Origin: Nocardioides sp. Soil797 | GTDB lineage: Bacteria > Actinomycetota > Actinomycetes > Propionibacteriales > Nocardioidaceae | Reading direction: 5' to 3' | Length of the DNA: 64,000 bases | NCBI GenBank assembly: GCA_001429555.1 | Contig: LMSR01000011.1 | Span: 373,462-437,461 of the forward strand | Part shown: positions 7,469 to 15,310 of the stretch, piece by piece | How the letters are laid out: each line of letters starts with the position of its first letter | Position numbering within the stretch: the first letter of the stretch is position 1 | Notes under the pieces: model-generated | What the model was told of the DNA's origin: nothing | The model's database searches: none | The model's input: the letters and a program-made list of their open reading frames with translations, nothing else | Made by a program: the position numbers and the translations under genes

Positions 7469-8713
7469 CTACCCGTGGATGGGTCCGTCGAGCCTGGCCA
7501 ACGGTTGGCCACTCCCGCCCCAGGTGCTCGAGATGATCTCGGCCGCGATGGAGACCGCGGTCTCCTCCGGTGTGCGCGCGCCGATGTCGAGACCGATCGG
7601 GCTGGAGAGGCGTGCCATCTCCTCCGCGGTCAGCCCGGCCTCCTTCAACCTCGCCAGGCGGTCGTCGTGGGTGCGTCGCGATCCCATCGCGCCGACGTAC
7701 CCGACCTCGGGCAGGTGCAGCGCCACCTCGAGCAGCGGTACGTCGAACTTCGGGTCGTGGGTCAGCACGCCGATGACGGTGCGGCTGTCGATGCGCCCGG
7801 CCTCCTGCTCGGCGGCGAGATAACGGTGCGGCCAGTCGACGACCACCTCGTCGGCCTCGGGGAATCGGGTGTTGGTGGCGAACACGGGCCGGGCGTCGCA
7901 CACCGTCACGTGGTAGCCCAGGAAGCTGCCGACGCGGGCCACGGCGGCAGCGAAGTCGATCGCGCCGAAGACCAGCATCCGGGGCTTCGGGGCGAACGCC
8001 CAGACGAAGACCCGCATGCCCTCACCACGACGCTCGCCGTCGGGTCCGTAGGTCAGGGTGCCGCTGTGGCCGGAGGCGAGCAGGCCCAGCGCGTCGTCGC
8101 GGACCGCGTCGTCGGCCCGCGGACTCCCCAAGCTCCTGGATACTCCCTGACGTTCGGGTCCTCCCGTTGCGGTAGTCCCTGACGTTTCGGTCCTCGGGGG
8201 GACCGGAACGTCAGGGACTATCCCCTCTTGGTGGACCGGAACGTCAGGGACTATCCCCCCTTGGTGGGCCGGGGCGGCGGGGTGGATGAGCATCCGCCGG
8301 CCCACCCACGCAGGATCGGGGTGCTCGACCACGGTGGCCACCGCGACCGGACGCCCGGCCTCGATGTCGTCGGCGATCGCACCCAGCTCGGGGAAGGTCT
8401 CCTGGTTCACCTTCTCGACGTACACATCGAGGATGCCACCGCAGGTCAGGCCGACCGCGAAGGCGTCGTCGTCGGAGATGCCGTAGCGCTGCAGGACGGG
8501 TACGCCGCTGTCGGTGACCTCACCCGCCAGCTCGTAGACCGCACCCTCGACGCAGCCGCCCGACACCGAGCCGACCGCGGTGCCCTCGGGCCCGACCAGC
8601 ATCGAGGCACCCGCCGGCCGCGGGGCCGAGCGGAACGTCGCCACGACGGTTCCCATCCCGACGGTCTCGCCGGCTCGCCACCATTCCAGCAACTCCGGGA
8701 GCACCTCACGCAT
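7469..8713 (-). CDS. XdhC/CoxF-family molybdoenzyme maturation protein with repeat-derived insert
   Basis: A 414-residue protein. The N-terminal XdhC_CoxI domain is about residues 1-150 (GSVSGGCVEGAVYE, GLTCGGILDVYV with its conserved Cys residues). A Rossmann-type C-terminal domain starts near 235 (RMLVFGAIDFAAAVA, VIGVLTHDPKFD, YVGAMGSRRTHDDR). Such proteins insert the sulfido ligand and deliver the molybdenum-cytosine cofactor to xanthine or CO dehydrogenases. Between the domains lies an odd linker of about 45 residues in which GIVPDVPV occurs twice; its DNA is four copies of repeat family B. The start overlaps the coxE-like stop by 8 bases, so the genes form one operon with the AAA and VWA genes. 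Confidence 0.85.
   Translation of the reverse strand: MREVLPELLEWWRAGETVGMGTVVATFRSAPRPAGASMLVGPEGTAVGSVSGGCVEGAVYELAGEVTDSGVPVLQRYGISDDDAFAVGLTCGGILDVYVEKVNQETFPELGAIADDIEAGRPVAVATVVEHPDPAWVGRRMLIHPAAPAHQGGIVPDVPVHQEGIVPDVPVPPRTETSGTTATGGPERQGVSRSLGSPRADDAVRDDALGLLASGHSGTLTYGPDGERRGEGMRVFVWAFAPKPRMLVFGAIDFAAAVARVGSFLGYHVTVCDARPVFATNTRFPEADEVVVDWPHRYLAAEQEAGRIDSRTVIGVLTHDPKFDVPLLEVALHLPEVGYVGAMGSRRTHDDRLARLKEAGLTAEEMARLSSPIGLDIGARTPEETAVSIAAEIISSTWGGSGQPLARLDGPIHG
8138..8256. repeat. Repeat family B, copy 1 (inside xdhC)
   Basis: Two forward units (8138-8162, 8171-8193) and two reverse units (8200-8223, 8233-8256) of the core TCCCTGACGTTCCGGTCC, so the block can fold into a large cruciform. 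It sits in frame within the xdhC-like gene and keeps the reading frame open. Other copies are at 43587-43643 and 60236-60332. Confidence 0.85.
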
Positions 8714-9821
8714 GGGCCACCACCTCCACCAGTTCGTCGTACGTCGCCAGCGAGTGGCCGGCGAGGAAGTCATCGCAGTGTGGCAGCGCGGCCGCCACAC
8801 CCTGTTGCACCGGGAGGTAGCCGTCCTTGCCGCGATGCGGATTCACCCACAGGACCCGGTGCGCGAGCCGCTGCAGCCGGGCCATCTGCTCGCCGAGCAG
8901 TGCGGTGTCCCCACGCTCCCAGCCGTCGCTGCACACCACGACCACCGACCCACGGGCCAGGCCGCGCGCACCCCAACGGTCGAGGAAGACGCGCAGCACC
9001 TCACCGAGCCGGGTGCCACCCGACCAGTCGGGCACCGTCTCGCCAGCGGCGATCAGCGCACGGTCGGGGTCACGCTGGCGCAGGGCTCGGGTGATGTGGG
9101 TGAGACGGGTACCGAGGGTGAACACATCCACGTGGCGGCCCCCGTCGGCGACCACGAACCGGTGGGCCAGCCGCAGCAACGCGTCGGCGTACGCACTCAT
9201 CGAGCCGGAGACGTCGATCAGCAGCACCACACGTCGGGGGCGGGTCCCTCGGCGGCGCCAGGCCAGGTCGGCCGGCTCACCCATGCGGCGCAGGCTCTCG
9301 CGCAGCGTGCGCTGCGCGTCGATTGTGCCGCGGTGCCAGCGCTGGTGACGTGAGGTACGCCGCTGGGGCAACCGAGGAGCGATGCGCGCGAACAGCGAGG
9401 CCAGCAGGCGTTTCTCCGCCGCGCTCATTGCCGCGACGTCGCGGTGTCGCAGCCTCTCGGTGCGGCTGGCCATCGCCCGGACCGGGTCACCGTCGTCCTG
9501 ATCGGGCACACCGCCGGCGTTCTCCTCGCGCTCGCTCAGGTCGGAGGTGACCACGCGTGGTTGCTCCTCCGACGGCACGGTGCGCGGCAGCCCGTCGCGG
9601 TGGTTGAACCAGGCATGGAAGACCTGGTCGTAGCGGTCGAGGTCGTCGGGGCAGGAGCAGAGCGTGGCGCGCCCCGACCAGTAGGTCGCCCGGCGGTCGT
9701 CGAGACCGACCAGCGCCACGGCACGGGTGAACTCCTGGGCGCGGTCCTGCGTGACGGGTACGCCGGCAGCGCGCAGGGCCCGGGCGAACCCGAGCACGAT
9801 CTCGTCCGCGTCGTGGGCCAC
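8706..9821 (-). CDS. VWA-domain protein, CoxE-like
   Basis: A 371-residue protein with a variable N-terminal helical region and a C-terminal von Willebrand factor A domain. The MIDAS metal site begins with DVSGSMSAYAD at about residues 203-213, and later acidic and Thr positions appear in SGGTRLGE and VVVCSDGWERGD. CoxE works with the AAA protein CoxD in assembling the copper-molybdenum site of CO dehydrogenase or related enzymes. The GTG start at 9821 is one base after the AAA gene's stop, and its own stop overlaps the xdhC-like start, so all three are co-translated. Confidence 0.85.
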   Translation of the reverse strand: MAHDADEIVLGFARALRAAGVPVTQDRAQEFTRAVALVGLDDRRATYWSGRATLCSCPDDLDRYDQVFHAWFNHRDGLPRTVPSEEQPRVVTSDLSEREENAGGVPDQDDGDPVRAMASRTERLRHRDVAAMSAAEKRLLASLFARIAPRLPQRRTSRHQRWHRGTIDAQRTLRESLRRMGEPADLAWRRRGTRPRRVVLLIDVSGSMSAYADALLRLAHRFVVADGGRHVDVFTLGTRLTHITRALRQRDPDRALIAAGETVPDWSGGTRLGEVLRVFLDRWGARGLARGSVVVVCSDGWERGDTALLGEQMARLQRLAHRVLWVNPHRGKDGYLPVQQGVAAALPHCDDFLAGHSLATYDELVEVVAHA

Positions 9822-9822
9822 G

Positions 9823-10758
9823 TCAACCGGCCATCATCCGGTCGAGGGCCTGACGAACCCGGTCACCGTCCTCGCGGTACTTCACCAGCGCCCCGAGGGT
9901 GGCCGACGCCGTCTCCAGGTCGAGCTCGCTGGCTCCCAAGGACTCCAGGGCCCGTGCCCAGTCAAGGGTCTCGGCCACTCCGGGCGGCTTGAGCAGGTCA
10001 TCGCGACCGCGCAGGTTCTGCACGACGGTGACCACCTGGCGGGCCAGTTCCTCACTCACCTCAGGGGCACGAGAGCGAAGGATCTCGAGCTCGCGCTCCA
10101 GCCCGGGGTGGTCGATCCAGTGGTAGAGGCAGCGGCGCTTCAGCGCGTCGTGCAGCTCGCGGGTGCGATTGGAGGTGAGTACGACGATGGGTGGCGTCGC
10201 GGCCTTCACCGTGCCGATCTCGGGGATGGTGACCTGATAGGTGGAGAGCACCTCGAGCAGGAACGCCTCGAACTCGTCGTCGGCCCGATCCACCTCGTCG
10301 ACCAACAGGACTGCTGGGCTCTCGCGAAGCGCCTGCAGGACGGGTCGAGCGAGCAGGAACCGCTCGTCGTACAGGCTCTTCTCGGCGTCCTGGAGCATCG
10401 GGTCCGCCGTCGGGCCGCCGGATGCATTGCCGGATGCACCGCCGGCTTGAGTGCCGGCCACTGCCTCGATGGCCCGCAGGTGGAGGATCTGGCGCGGGAA
10501 GTCCCAGTCGTAGAGAGCCTGCGTGGCGTCGATCCCCTCGTAGCACTGCAGTCGGATCAGGGGCAGGTCCATCGCCTCGGCGATCGCTTCGGCCAGCGCG
10601 GTCTTGCCGGTTCCGGGCTCGCCCTCGAGCAGCAGCGGCCGCTGCATGCGCAGCGCGAGGAACACCACGGTGGCCAGTGACTCGTCGGAGACGTAGCCGG
10701 TCTTGCCGAGGAACCGCTCGACCTCTCCGACATCGCCCGGAGCTTGTTGGTTGCCCAT
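9823..10758 (-). CDS. MoxR-family AAA ATPase, CoxD-like
   Basis: A 311-residue AAA+ ATPase. Walker A is LEGEPGTGKTALAEAIA at about residues 38-54, Walker B is VLLVDEVDRADDEF, sensor 1 is IVVLTSNRTRELHDAL, and the arginine-finger region KRRCLYHWIDHP follows. MoxR proteins pair with VWA proteins as enzyme-specific chaperones. Here the partner is the next gene, one base away. The set (AAA, VWA, XdhC, nucleotidyltransferase) is the maturation half of a cox operon. Confidence 0.88.
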   Translation of the reverse strand: MGNQQAPGDVGEVERFLGKTGYVSDESLATVVFLALRMQRPLLLEGEPGTGKTALAEAIAEAMDLPLIRLQCYEGIDATQALYDWDFPRQILHLRAIEAVAGTQAGGASGNASGGPTADPMLQDAEKSLYDERFLLARPVLQALRESPAVLLVDEVDRADDEFEAFLLEVLSTYQVTIPEIGTVKAATPPIVVLTSNRTRELHDALKRRCLYHWIDHPGLERELEILRSRAPEVSEELARQVVTVVQNLRGRDDLLKPPGVAETLDWARALESLGASELDLETASATLGALVKYREDGDRVRQALDRMMAG

Positions 10759-10825
10759 GACTCGAGGCTACCCAGCACCACGTTGGCCGTCGGTTGGCCT
10801 CTGCCCAGCAAGACGACCGGTCAGC

Positions 10826-11608
10826 TCATTGCGGTGTGGATTCTCCGGCTTCTGAAGCCGGAGAATCCACACTCAAACGCGTTCCCGGGTCAGTGGCCGG
10901 GCGCGAGTCGACGTCGTCGCCGGTGGCGAGGTCGGCGCACTCGACCAGCTCGACCTCGTGCGTCGCCAGATAGCTGCGGGCGCCCTGGTCCCCCTGCGCC
11001 TCGGCTCGTACGCCGGCCCAGTGGTCGCGTCCGATCAGCACCGGGTGGCCAGGTCTGCCGGCGTACGCCGCCCGGCGCAGCACGCGCGTCTCGGACGGCG
11101 CGGACTCGGCGACCGGCGGGGGAAGGGCGGGCTCGGCGCGATGCGCGGGCTCGGCGTACGGCGGGGGTTCGGCGTACGGCGGGGGTTCGGCGACCGGCGG
11201 GGGCTCGGCGCGATGCGCGGGATGTGCCGCTTTCGCGAGCGGCATCGCTTCCGCGAGCACCCGGCGTACGACATCGGCGCCGACGTCAGGCAGGTCGACA
11301 AGCGTGACGAGTACGGCTTCGGGTTGTTCGGTTCCGGGATCGCCCGCGAACGCAGCGAGCCCTGCCCGCAGCGAAGCCCCCATGCCATCCGCCCAGTCGG
11401 TCGCCTCGACGATGCGCACCTGCGCGTTCGCCAAGAGCGCCCGGGCGCGCTCGAACTCGGCGCCCAGCACCACGGTCACGTCGGCGCAACCTCCCTCGCG
11501 GAGCACGCCGACCGAACGCACGAGCCAGTCGTCGACCAGGGCCTTCGGGGTCCCCATCCGGCGTCCGGCGCCCGCGGCGAGGAGCAGCCCGTGAACCGTC
11601 ACCGTCAT
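10826..11608 (-). CDS. MobA/MocA-like nucleotidyltransferase with a repetitive insert
   Basis: A 260-residue NTP-transferase. The N-terminal signature GLLLAAGAGRRMGTPKAL (residues 7-24) binds the nucleotide, and VTLVDLPDVGADVV carries the metal-binding Asp. The C-terminal GRDHWAGV and QGDQGARSYL match MocA-type CTP:molybdopterin cytidylyltransferases, which make the MCD cofactor of CO/xanthine dehydrogenases. The family is usually near 200 residues; the extra length is a run of AEPPPY/AEPPPV-like hexapeptides encoded by 18 bp tandem repeats at about 11150-11215, inserted between core strands. The gene's last codons form one arm of a perfect hairpin. Confidence 0.8.
   Translation of the reverse strand: MTVTVHGLLLAAGAGRRMGTPKALVDDWLVRSVGVLREGGCADVTVVLGAEFERARALLANAQVRIVEATDWADGMGASLRAGLAAFAGDPGTEQPEAVLVTLVDLPDVGADVVRRVLAEAMPLAKAAHPAHRAEPPPVAEPPPYAEPPPYAEPAHRAEPALPPPVAESAPSETRVLRRAAYAGRPGHPVLIGRDHWAGVRAEAQGDQGARSYLATHEVELVECADLATGDDVDSRPATDPGTRLSVDSPASEAGESTPQ
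10834..10872. terminator. Perfect 18-base hairpin at the 3' end of the nucleotidyltransferase gene
   Basis: Arms 10834-10851 and 10855-10872 are perfectly complementary around a 3-base loop. The hairpin covers the last codons of the nucleotidyltransferase gene and lies 75 bases before the MoxR start. No T-run follows. It could be an attenuator or an RNA-processing site inside the maturation operon. Confidence 0.55.
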
Positions 11609-11624
11609 GCCTTCACCCTAACGG

Positions 11625-11650
11625 CGCGAACTGGCAATCCTTGACGGCCC
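11625..11650 (+). repeat. Repeat family A, locus 1 (single unit)
   Basis: One unit of the GAACTGGCAATCCTTGACGG type, in the 47-base gap between the hypothetical protein gene and the nucleotidyltransferase gene. It is the only locus where the unit runs against the flanking genes. Confidence 0.7.
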
Positions 11651-11655
11651 AGCAG

Positions 11656-12003
11656 TCACTCGGGAGCGCCAAGACCACCGAGCGGCGCGATCTCCGTGCC
11701 AGACTCCTCACAGACCCACACCGGATCCGGCCCGCCGAGCTCGGGGTGGATGTAGAGCGCGTGCACGGCGGCCTCGCAACGCGGGCAGACCGGCCATCGC
11801 CCCATCCGCTCGAGGAGTGCGTCCTGCACGTCCTGGGCGACCAGCCCACCGACGTACGACGCTCCCGCCGGCCACTGCTCGGCCCACCATCGTCGCTCGG
11901 AAACCGCGTCCTCCAGGACGGAGACGATCTCGGGGTTGGCGACCCCGGTTGCCTCGAGATCACGCATCACGACGGCGCGGGCGTTGAGGAGTTGGTCGGT
12001 CAC
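11656..12003 (-). CDS. Conserved hypothetical protein with a possible zinc ribbon
   Basis: A protein of about 115 residues from the GTG at 12003 (TDQLLNARAVVMRDLE). It has the pair CPRC and a later single Cys in VWVCEESG, which together with nearby His may bind zinc. RRWWAEQWPAGASYV is a conspicuous aromatic stretch. An alternative GTG at 12096 overlaps the narI stop as GTGA, which would imply coupling to the nar operon, but the extra 31 residues look like non-coding, low-complexity sequence. Function unknown. It sits between narI and the Mo-cofactor maturation genes on the same strand. Confidence 0.6.
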   Translation of the reverse strand: MTDQLLNARAVVMRDLEATGVANPEIVSVLEDAVSERRWWAEQWPAGASYVGGLVAQDVQDALLERMGRWPVCPRCEAAVHALYIHPELGGPDPVWVCEESGTEIAPLGGLGAPE

Positions 12004-12092
12004 GAGTCCATTGTGCGTCGTGGGCGGTGACCCCGGGCTCGAGCCACGTCGACGATTGCCCCCTCGGCCGTCAATGCTCGACGCTTCGTGGG

Positions 12093-12818
12093 TCACTCGA
12101 CGCGCTCCCAGCCGCGGCGGTCGCGGTGGGTACCGAGGGCCTCGTCACGGCTGCGGTAGACGATGTAGGGGCGGGTCAGGTAGCCGACCGGGGCGCTGAA
12201 CACGTGCACCAGCCGGGTGAACGGCCACAGCGCGAACAGTCCGAACGCCACCAGCGCGTGCAGCTGGAAGCCCAGGGGCGCGTCGGCCATCAGGTCGGGC
12301 TGCGGGTTGAAGGCGAGGAAGGAGCGGTACCAGACCGAGACACCTTCTCGATAGTCGTAGTGGCCGCCGACCGACAGGATCGAGCCGGCAATGGTGTTCC
12401 ACATGCCCAGCGCGATCGCCGCGGCCAGGAACGCATACATCACCTTGTCCATGGTGGTGGTCGCGGAGAACACCGGCCCCACGGTGCGGCGCCGGTAGAC
12501 CAGGATCACCAGCCCGACCAACGCCATCACGCCGGCGATCAGGCCGCCCACGATCGCGACCAGGTGATAGGTCTCCGTGCTGATCCCGAGGGCGTCGGTC
12601 CACGACTCGGGGATCAGCAGTCCGATCACGTGGCCCCCCACGACCCCGAGCATCCCGAAGTGGAACAGCGGGCTGCCCAGCCGCAGCAGCCGGTCCTCGT
12701 AGAGCTGCGACGAGCGCGTGGTCCAGCCGAACTTGTCGTAGCGGTAGCGCCAGAAGTGGCCGACCACGAACGTGGCCAGGCACAGGTAGGGCACGATCAC
12801 CCACAGCAGCACGCTCAT
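12093..12818 (-). CDS. narI: Respiratory nitrate reductase gamma subunit (cytochrome b)
   Basis: A 241-residue membrane protein with five hydrophobic helices. Heme-ligand histidines are expected in VVGHFWRY, PLFHFGMLGVVGGHVIG and QLHALVAFGLF. NarI takes electrons from menaquinol at the outer face and passes them through two b hemes to NarH. Its ATG overlaps the narJ stop by 4 bases (ATGA), which fixes the start at 12818 and excludes the longer frame. It is the last gene of the narKGHJI operon. Confidence 0.95.
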   Translation of the reverse strand: MSVLLWVIVPYLCLATFVVGHFWRYRYDKFGWTTRSSQLYEDRLLRLGSPLFHFGMLGVVGGHVIGLLIPESWTDALGISTETYHLVAIVGGLIAGVMALVGLVILVYRRRTVGPVFSATTTMDKVMYAFLAAAIALGMWNTIAGSILSVGGHYDYREGVSVWYRSFLAFNPQPDLMADAPLGFQLHALVAFGLFALWPFTRLVHVFSAPVGYLTRPYIVYRSRDEALGTHRDRRGWERVE

Positions 12819-13525
12819 GCCCTGCTCCCCTCTGGGCTCCTCATCGCCGGCATCGGCAGGTCGGTGGGCCCCGACGGGACCGGGGTGCCGGTCAGCGCGG
12901 GGTCGCCGTACGGCGTCAGGCCGACCTCCTCGGCGGGCGGGCCCTCGACGGCCAGCCTGCGTACGGCGTCCCACTCGTCGCCGCGCAACGGCGGCAGCGT
13001 GGAGCACACGGCCTCGAGCGCGCCTGCCCAGGGACTCTCCTCCTCGAGCAACGCCAGCCGGAGCAGCTCCAACCCGGCCCGGTGGTCGAGCAGCAGCCCC
13101 CAGCCCAGCGCCCGGTCGACGGTCGCGGCGTACTCCAGCACGACGCACAGGTGGTCGGGCAGCTCGGACTCGTCGAGGAGGAACCCCGAGCGCAGGTAGG
13201 TCTGCTTGAACCGCAGCAGCGCCACGCCCCGTTTGCGGGTGTCACCGTGGGCGAAGTAGGTCAGGAAGAGGTTGCAGCGACGGCGGTTGTCGAAGGTCTC
13301 GACGTAGGACTCCTGCAGTGCGCCGCGATCGGCGGAGCGCAGGTGGGACACCACCTCCCCCAGCGGGTCGCGGGCCGCGGCCGGCAGCCCGGTCACGGCC
13401 TCGGCCACCAGGGGCAGGGCCTGCGCCTGGTCGGCGTCGGGGTAGCCGAGCAGCACCGAGGCCGACTGCCAGGCCACCGTCAGCTGCTCCGGCGACCACG
13501 TGGGCCGGGGGTGCCTGGCGCTCAT
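12815..13525 (-). CDS. narJ: Nitrate reductase assembly chaperone (delta subunit)
   Basis: A 236-residue TorD-like chaperone. The diagnostic region is YVETFDNRRRCNLFLTYFAHGDTRKRG with FKQTYLRSGF just after, as in other actinobacterial NarJ. NarJ binds apo-NarG for molybdenum cofactor insertion and membrane attachment and is not in the final complex. ATGA overlaps link it to narH upstream and narI downstream. The C-terminal 40 residues are Pro/Gly-rich and probably disordered. Confidence 0.94.
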   Translation of the reverse strand: MSARHPRPTWSPEQLTVAWQSASVLLGYPDADQAQALPLVAEAVTGLPAAARDPLGEVVSHLRSADRGALQESYVETFDNRRRCNLFLTYFAHGDTRKRGVALLRFKQTYLRSGFLLDESELPDHLCVVLEYAATVDRALGWGLLLDHRAGLELLRLALLEEESPWAGALEAVCSTLPPLRGDEWDAVRRLAVEGPPAEEVGLTPYGDPALTGTPVPSGPTDLPMPAMRSPEGSRA

Positions 13526-15234
13526 CGTTCGCCGCCTTCCGGACTGGCCGACTCGGCAGGGTCCGGTGTGTCGTCACGTGGCGGGAACAGGCCGGCCGGT
13601 GTGCCCTTGCCGTCCCATTTCAGCAGGTTGACCCGTGACGCCTTGTCGTCGGGACCGGCCATGGTGTCGGCGGTCTGGCGGTTCTGCAGCATGGTGAAGT
13701 TCTCCACCGCGATCGGGACCGAGGCGCCCGATCCCTCACCGAACGGCCCGGACCCGACCATCCCGGGCCCACCGTCGTAGTCGAGCGCGCACTCGGTGGC
13801 CAGCTCCTCCAACGAGTGCGCCTGCTCGGCGTGGGCGGGAGGGATGACATAGCGCTCGTCGTACTTGGCCAGGGCGAGCAGGCGATACATGTCATACATC
13901 TGCTCCTCGCTCATGCCCACTGCCTCAGGGATGGCGGCGTTCGGCTCACGACCCATGTTGATGTCGCGCATGTAGGAGCGCATCGCGGCCAGCTTCTTGA
14001 GTACGCCGTCCACCGGCGCCACGTCGCCCGCGGTGAACAGCTCGGCGAGGTACTCGACGGGGATCCGCAATGCGTCGATCGCGCCGAACAGGTTGCCGGC
14101 GTCTTCGGCGTCCTCGCCGGTCTCCTTGACCACGTCTACCACCGGGGAGAGCGGCGGGATGTACCAGACCATCGGCATGGTGCGGTACTCCGGGTGCAGC
14201 GGCAGGGCCACCTTGAACTCGTTGATCAGCGCGTGGATCGGCGAGCGCTGGGCGGCCTGCACCCAGTCGAACGGCACGCCGTCGCGCTCGGCGGCTCGCA
14301 CCACCTCGGGGTCGTTGGGGTCGAGCAGCACCGACCGTTGCGCGTCGTACAGCTGGTGCTCGTCCTCGACCGAGGCGGCCTCGAGCACCCGGTCGGCGTC
14401 ATAGAGCGCCAGGCCGATGTAGCGCAGCCGGCCCACGCAGGTCTCCGAGCAGACCGTGGGCAGGCCGACCTCGATGCGCGGGAAGCAGAACGTGCACTTC
14501 TCGGCCTTGCCGGTGCGGTGGTTGAAGTAGACCTTCTTGTAGGGGCAGCCCGAGACGCACATCCGCCAACCCCGGCACCGGTCCTGGTCGACCAGCACGA
14601 TGCCGTCCTCGCTGCGCTTGTAGATCGCGCCGCTCGGGCACGATGCCGCGCACGACGGGTTGAGGCAGTGCTCGCAGATCCGGGGCAGATAGAACATGAA
14701 GGTGTCGTCGAAGGAGCGCTTCACCTTGGACGCGACCGCCTTGAGGCTCTCCTTCTGCAGGATCGGGTCGCGCTCGAAGGTCTCCTTGGAGCCACCGAGG
14801 TCGTCGTCCCAGTTGGCCGACCAGGTGATCTTCATGTTCTTGCCACTGATCAGCGACTTCGGCCGCGCCACCGGTGTGTGCTCCTGGGCGGGAGCGTCGG
14901 TGAGCGTGGCGTAGTCGTAGGTCCACGGCTCGTAGTAGTCGTCGATCGAGGGCAGCTTGGGGTTGGAGAAGATCGTGACCAGCTTCTTGAACCGGCCGCC
15001 GGCCCTGAGCTTGAGCCGGCCACGCCGGTTGAGTGTCCATCCACCCTGCCAGGTCTCCTGGTCCTCGTAGCGGCGTGGGTAGCCCTGCCCGGGACGGGTC
15101 TCGACGTTGTTGAACCAGACGTACTCGGTGCCGGCCCGGTTGGTCCACGCCTGCTTGCAGGTGACCGAGCAGGTGTGGCAACCGATGCACTTGTCGAGGT
15201 TCATCACCATCGCCATCTGCGCCATGACCTTCAT
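13522..15234 (-). CDS. narH: Respiratory nitrate reductase beta subunit (iron-sulfur)
   Basis: A 570-residue electron-transfer subunit. Cysteine groups are CIGCHTCSVTCKQAW near the N terminus, CEHCLNPSCAASCPSGAIY, CRGWRMCVSGCPYKK and CTFCFPR. The Trp in CRGWRMC replaces the fourth Cys and marks the 3Fe-4S cluster, as expected for NarH. AGGGAGG precedes the ATG at 15234. A repeat of family D separates it from narG, which is unusual in an otherwise overlapping operon. Confidence 0.95.
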   Translation of the reverse strand: MKVMAQMAMVMNLDKCIGCHTCSVTCKQAWTNRAGTEYVWFNNVETRPGQGYPRRYEDQETWQGGWTLNRRGRLKLRAGGRFKKLVTIFSNPKLPSIDDYYEPWTYDYATLTDAPAQEHTPVARPKSLISGKNMKITWSANWDDDLGGSKETFERDPILQKESLKAVASKVKRSFDDTFMFYLPRICEHCLNPSCAASCPSGAIYKRSEDGIVLVDQDRCRGWRMCVSGCPYKKVYFNHRTGKAEKCTFCFPRIEVGLPTVCSETCVGRLRYIGLALYDADRVLEAASVEDEHQLYDAQRSVLLDPNDPEVVRAAERDGVPFDWVQAAQRSPIHALINEFKVALPLHPEYRTMPMVWYIPPLSPVVDVVKETGEDAEDAGNLFGAIDALRIPVEYLAELFTAGDVAPVDGVLKKLAAMRSYMRDINMGREPNAAIPEAVGMSEEQMYDMYRLLALAKYDERYVIPPAHAEQAHSLEELATECALDYDGGPGMVGSGPFGEGSGASVPIAVENFTMLQNRQTADTMAGPDDKASRVNLLKWDGKGTPAGLFPPRDDTPDPAESASPEGGER

Positions 15235-15260
15235 GCCTTGCCTCCCTCTGGTGCTCGGCG

Positions 15261-15297
15261 GGTCTCGATACGGTCGCAGAGCGACCTGGTCGACCAA
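15261..15297 (-). repeat. Repeat family D, copy 1 (between narG and narH)
   Basis: A GGTCTCGATACGGTCGC-type element with an internal perfect hairpin (GGTCGC, loop AGA, GCGACC at 15272-15286) in the 76-base gap between narG and narH. Related copies lie at 47882-47960 and 53570-53610. It could tune the ratio of NarG to downstream subunits by pausing or RNA cleavage, or be a neutral insertion. Confidence 0.7.
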
Positions 15298-15310
15298 CGA
15301 AGGGCAGACA

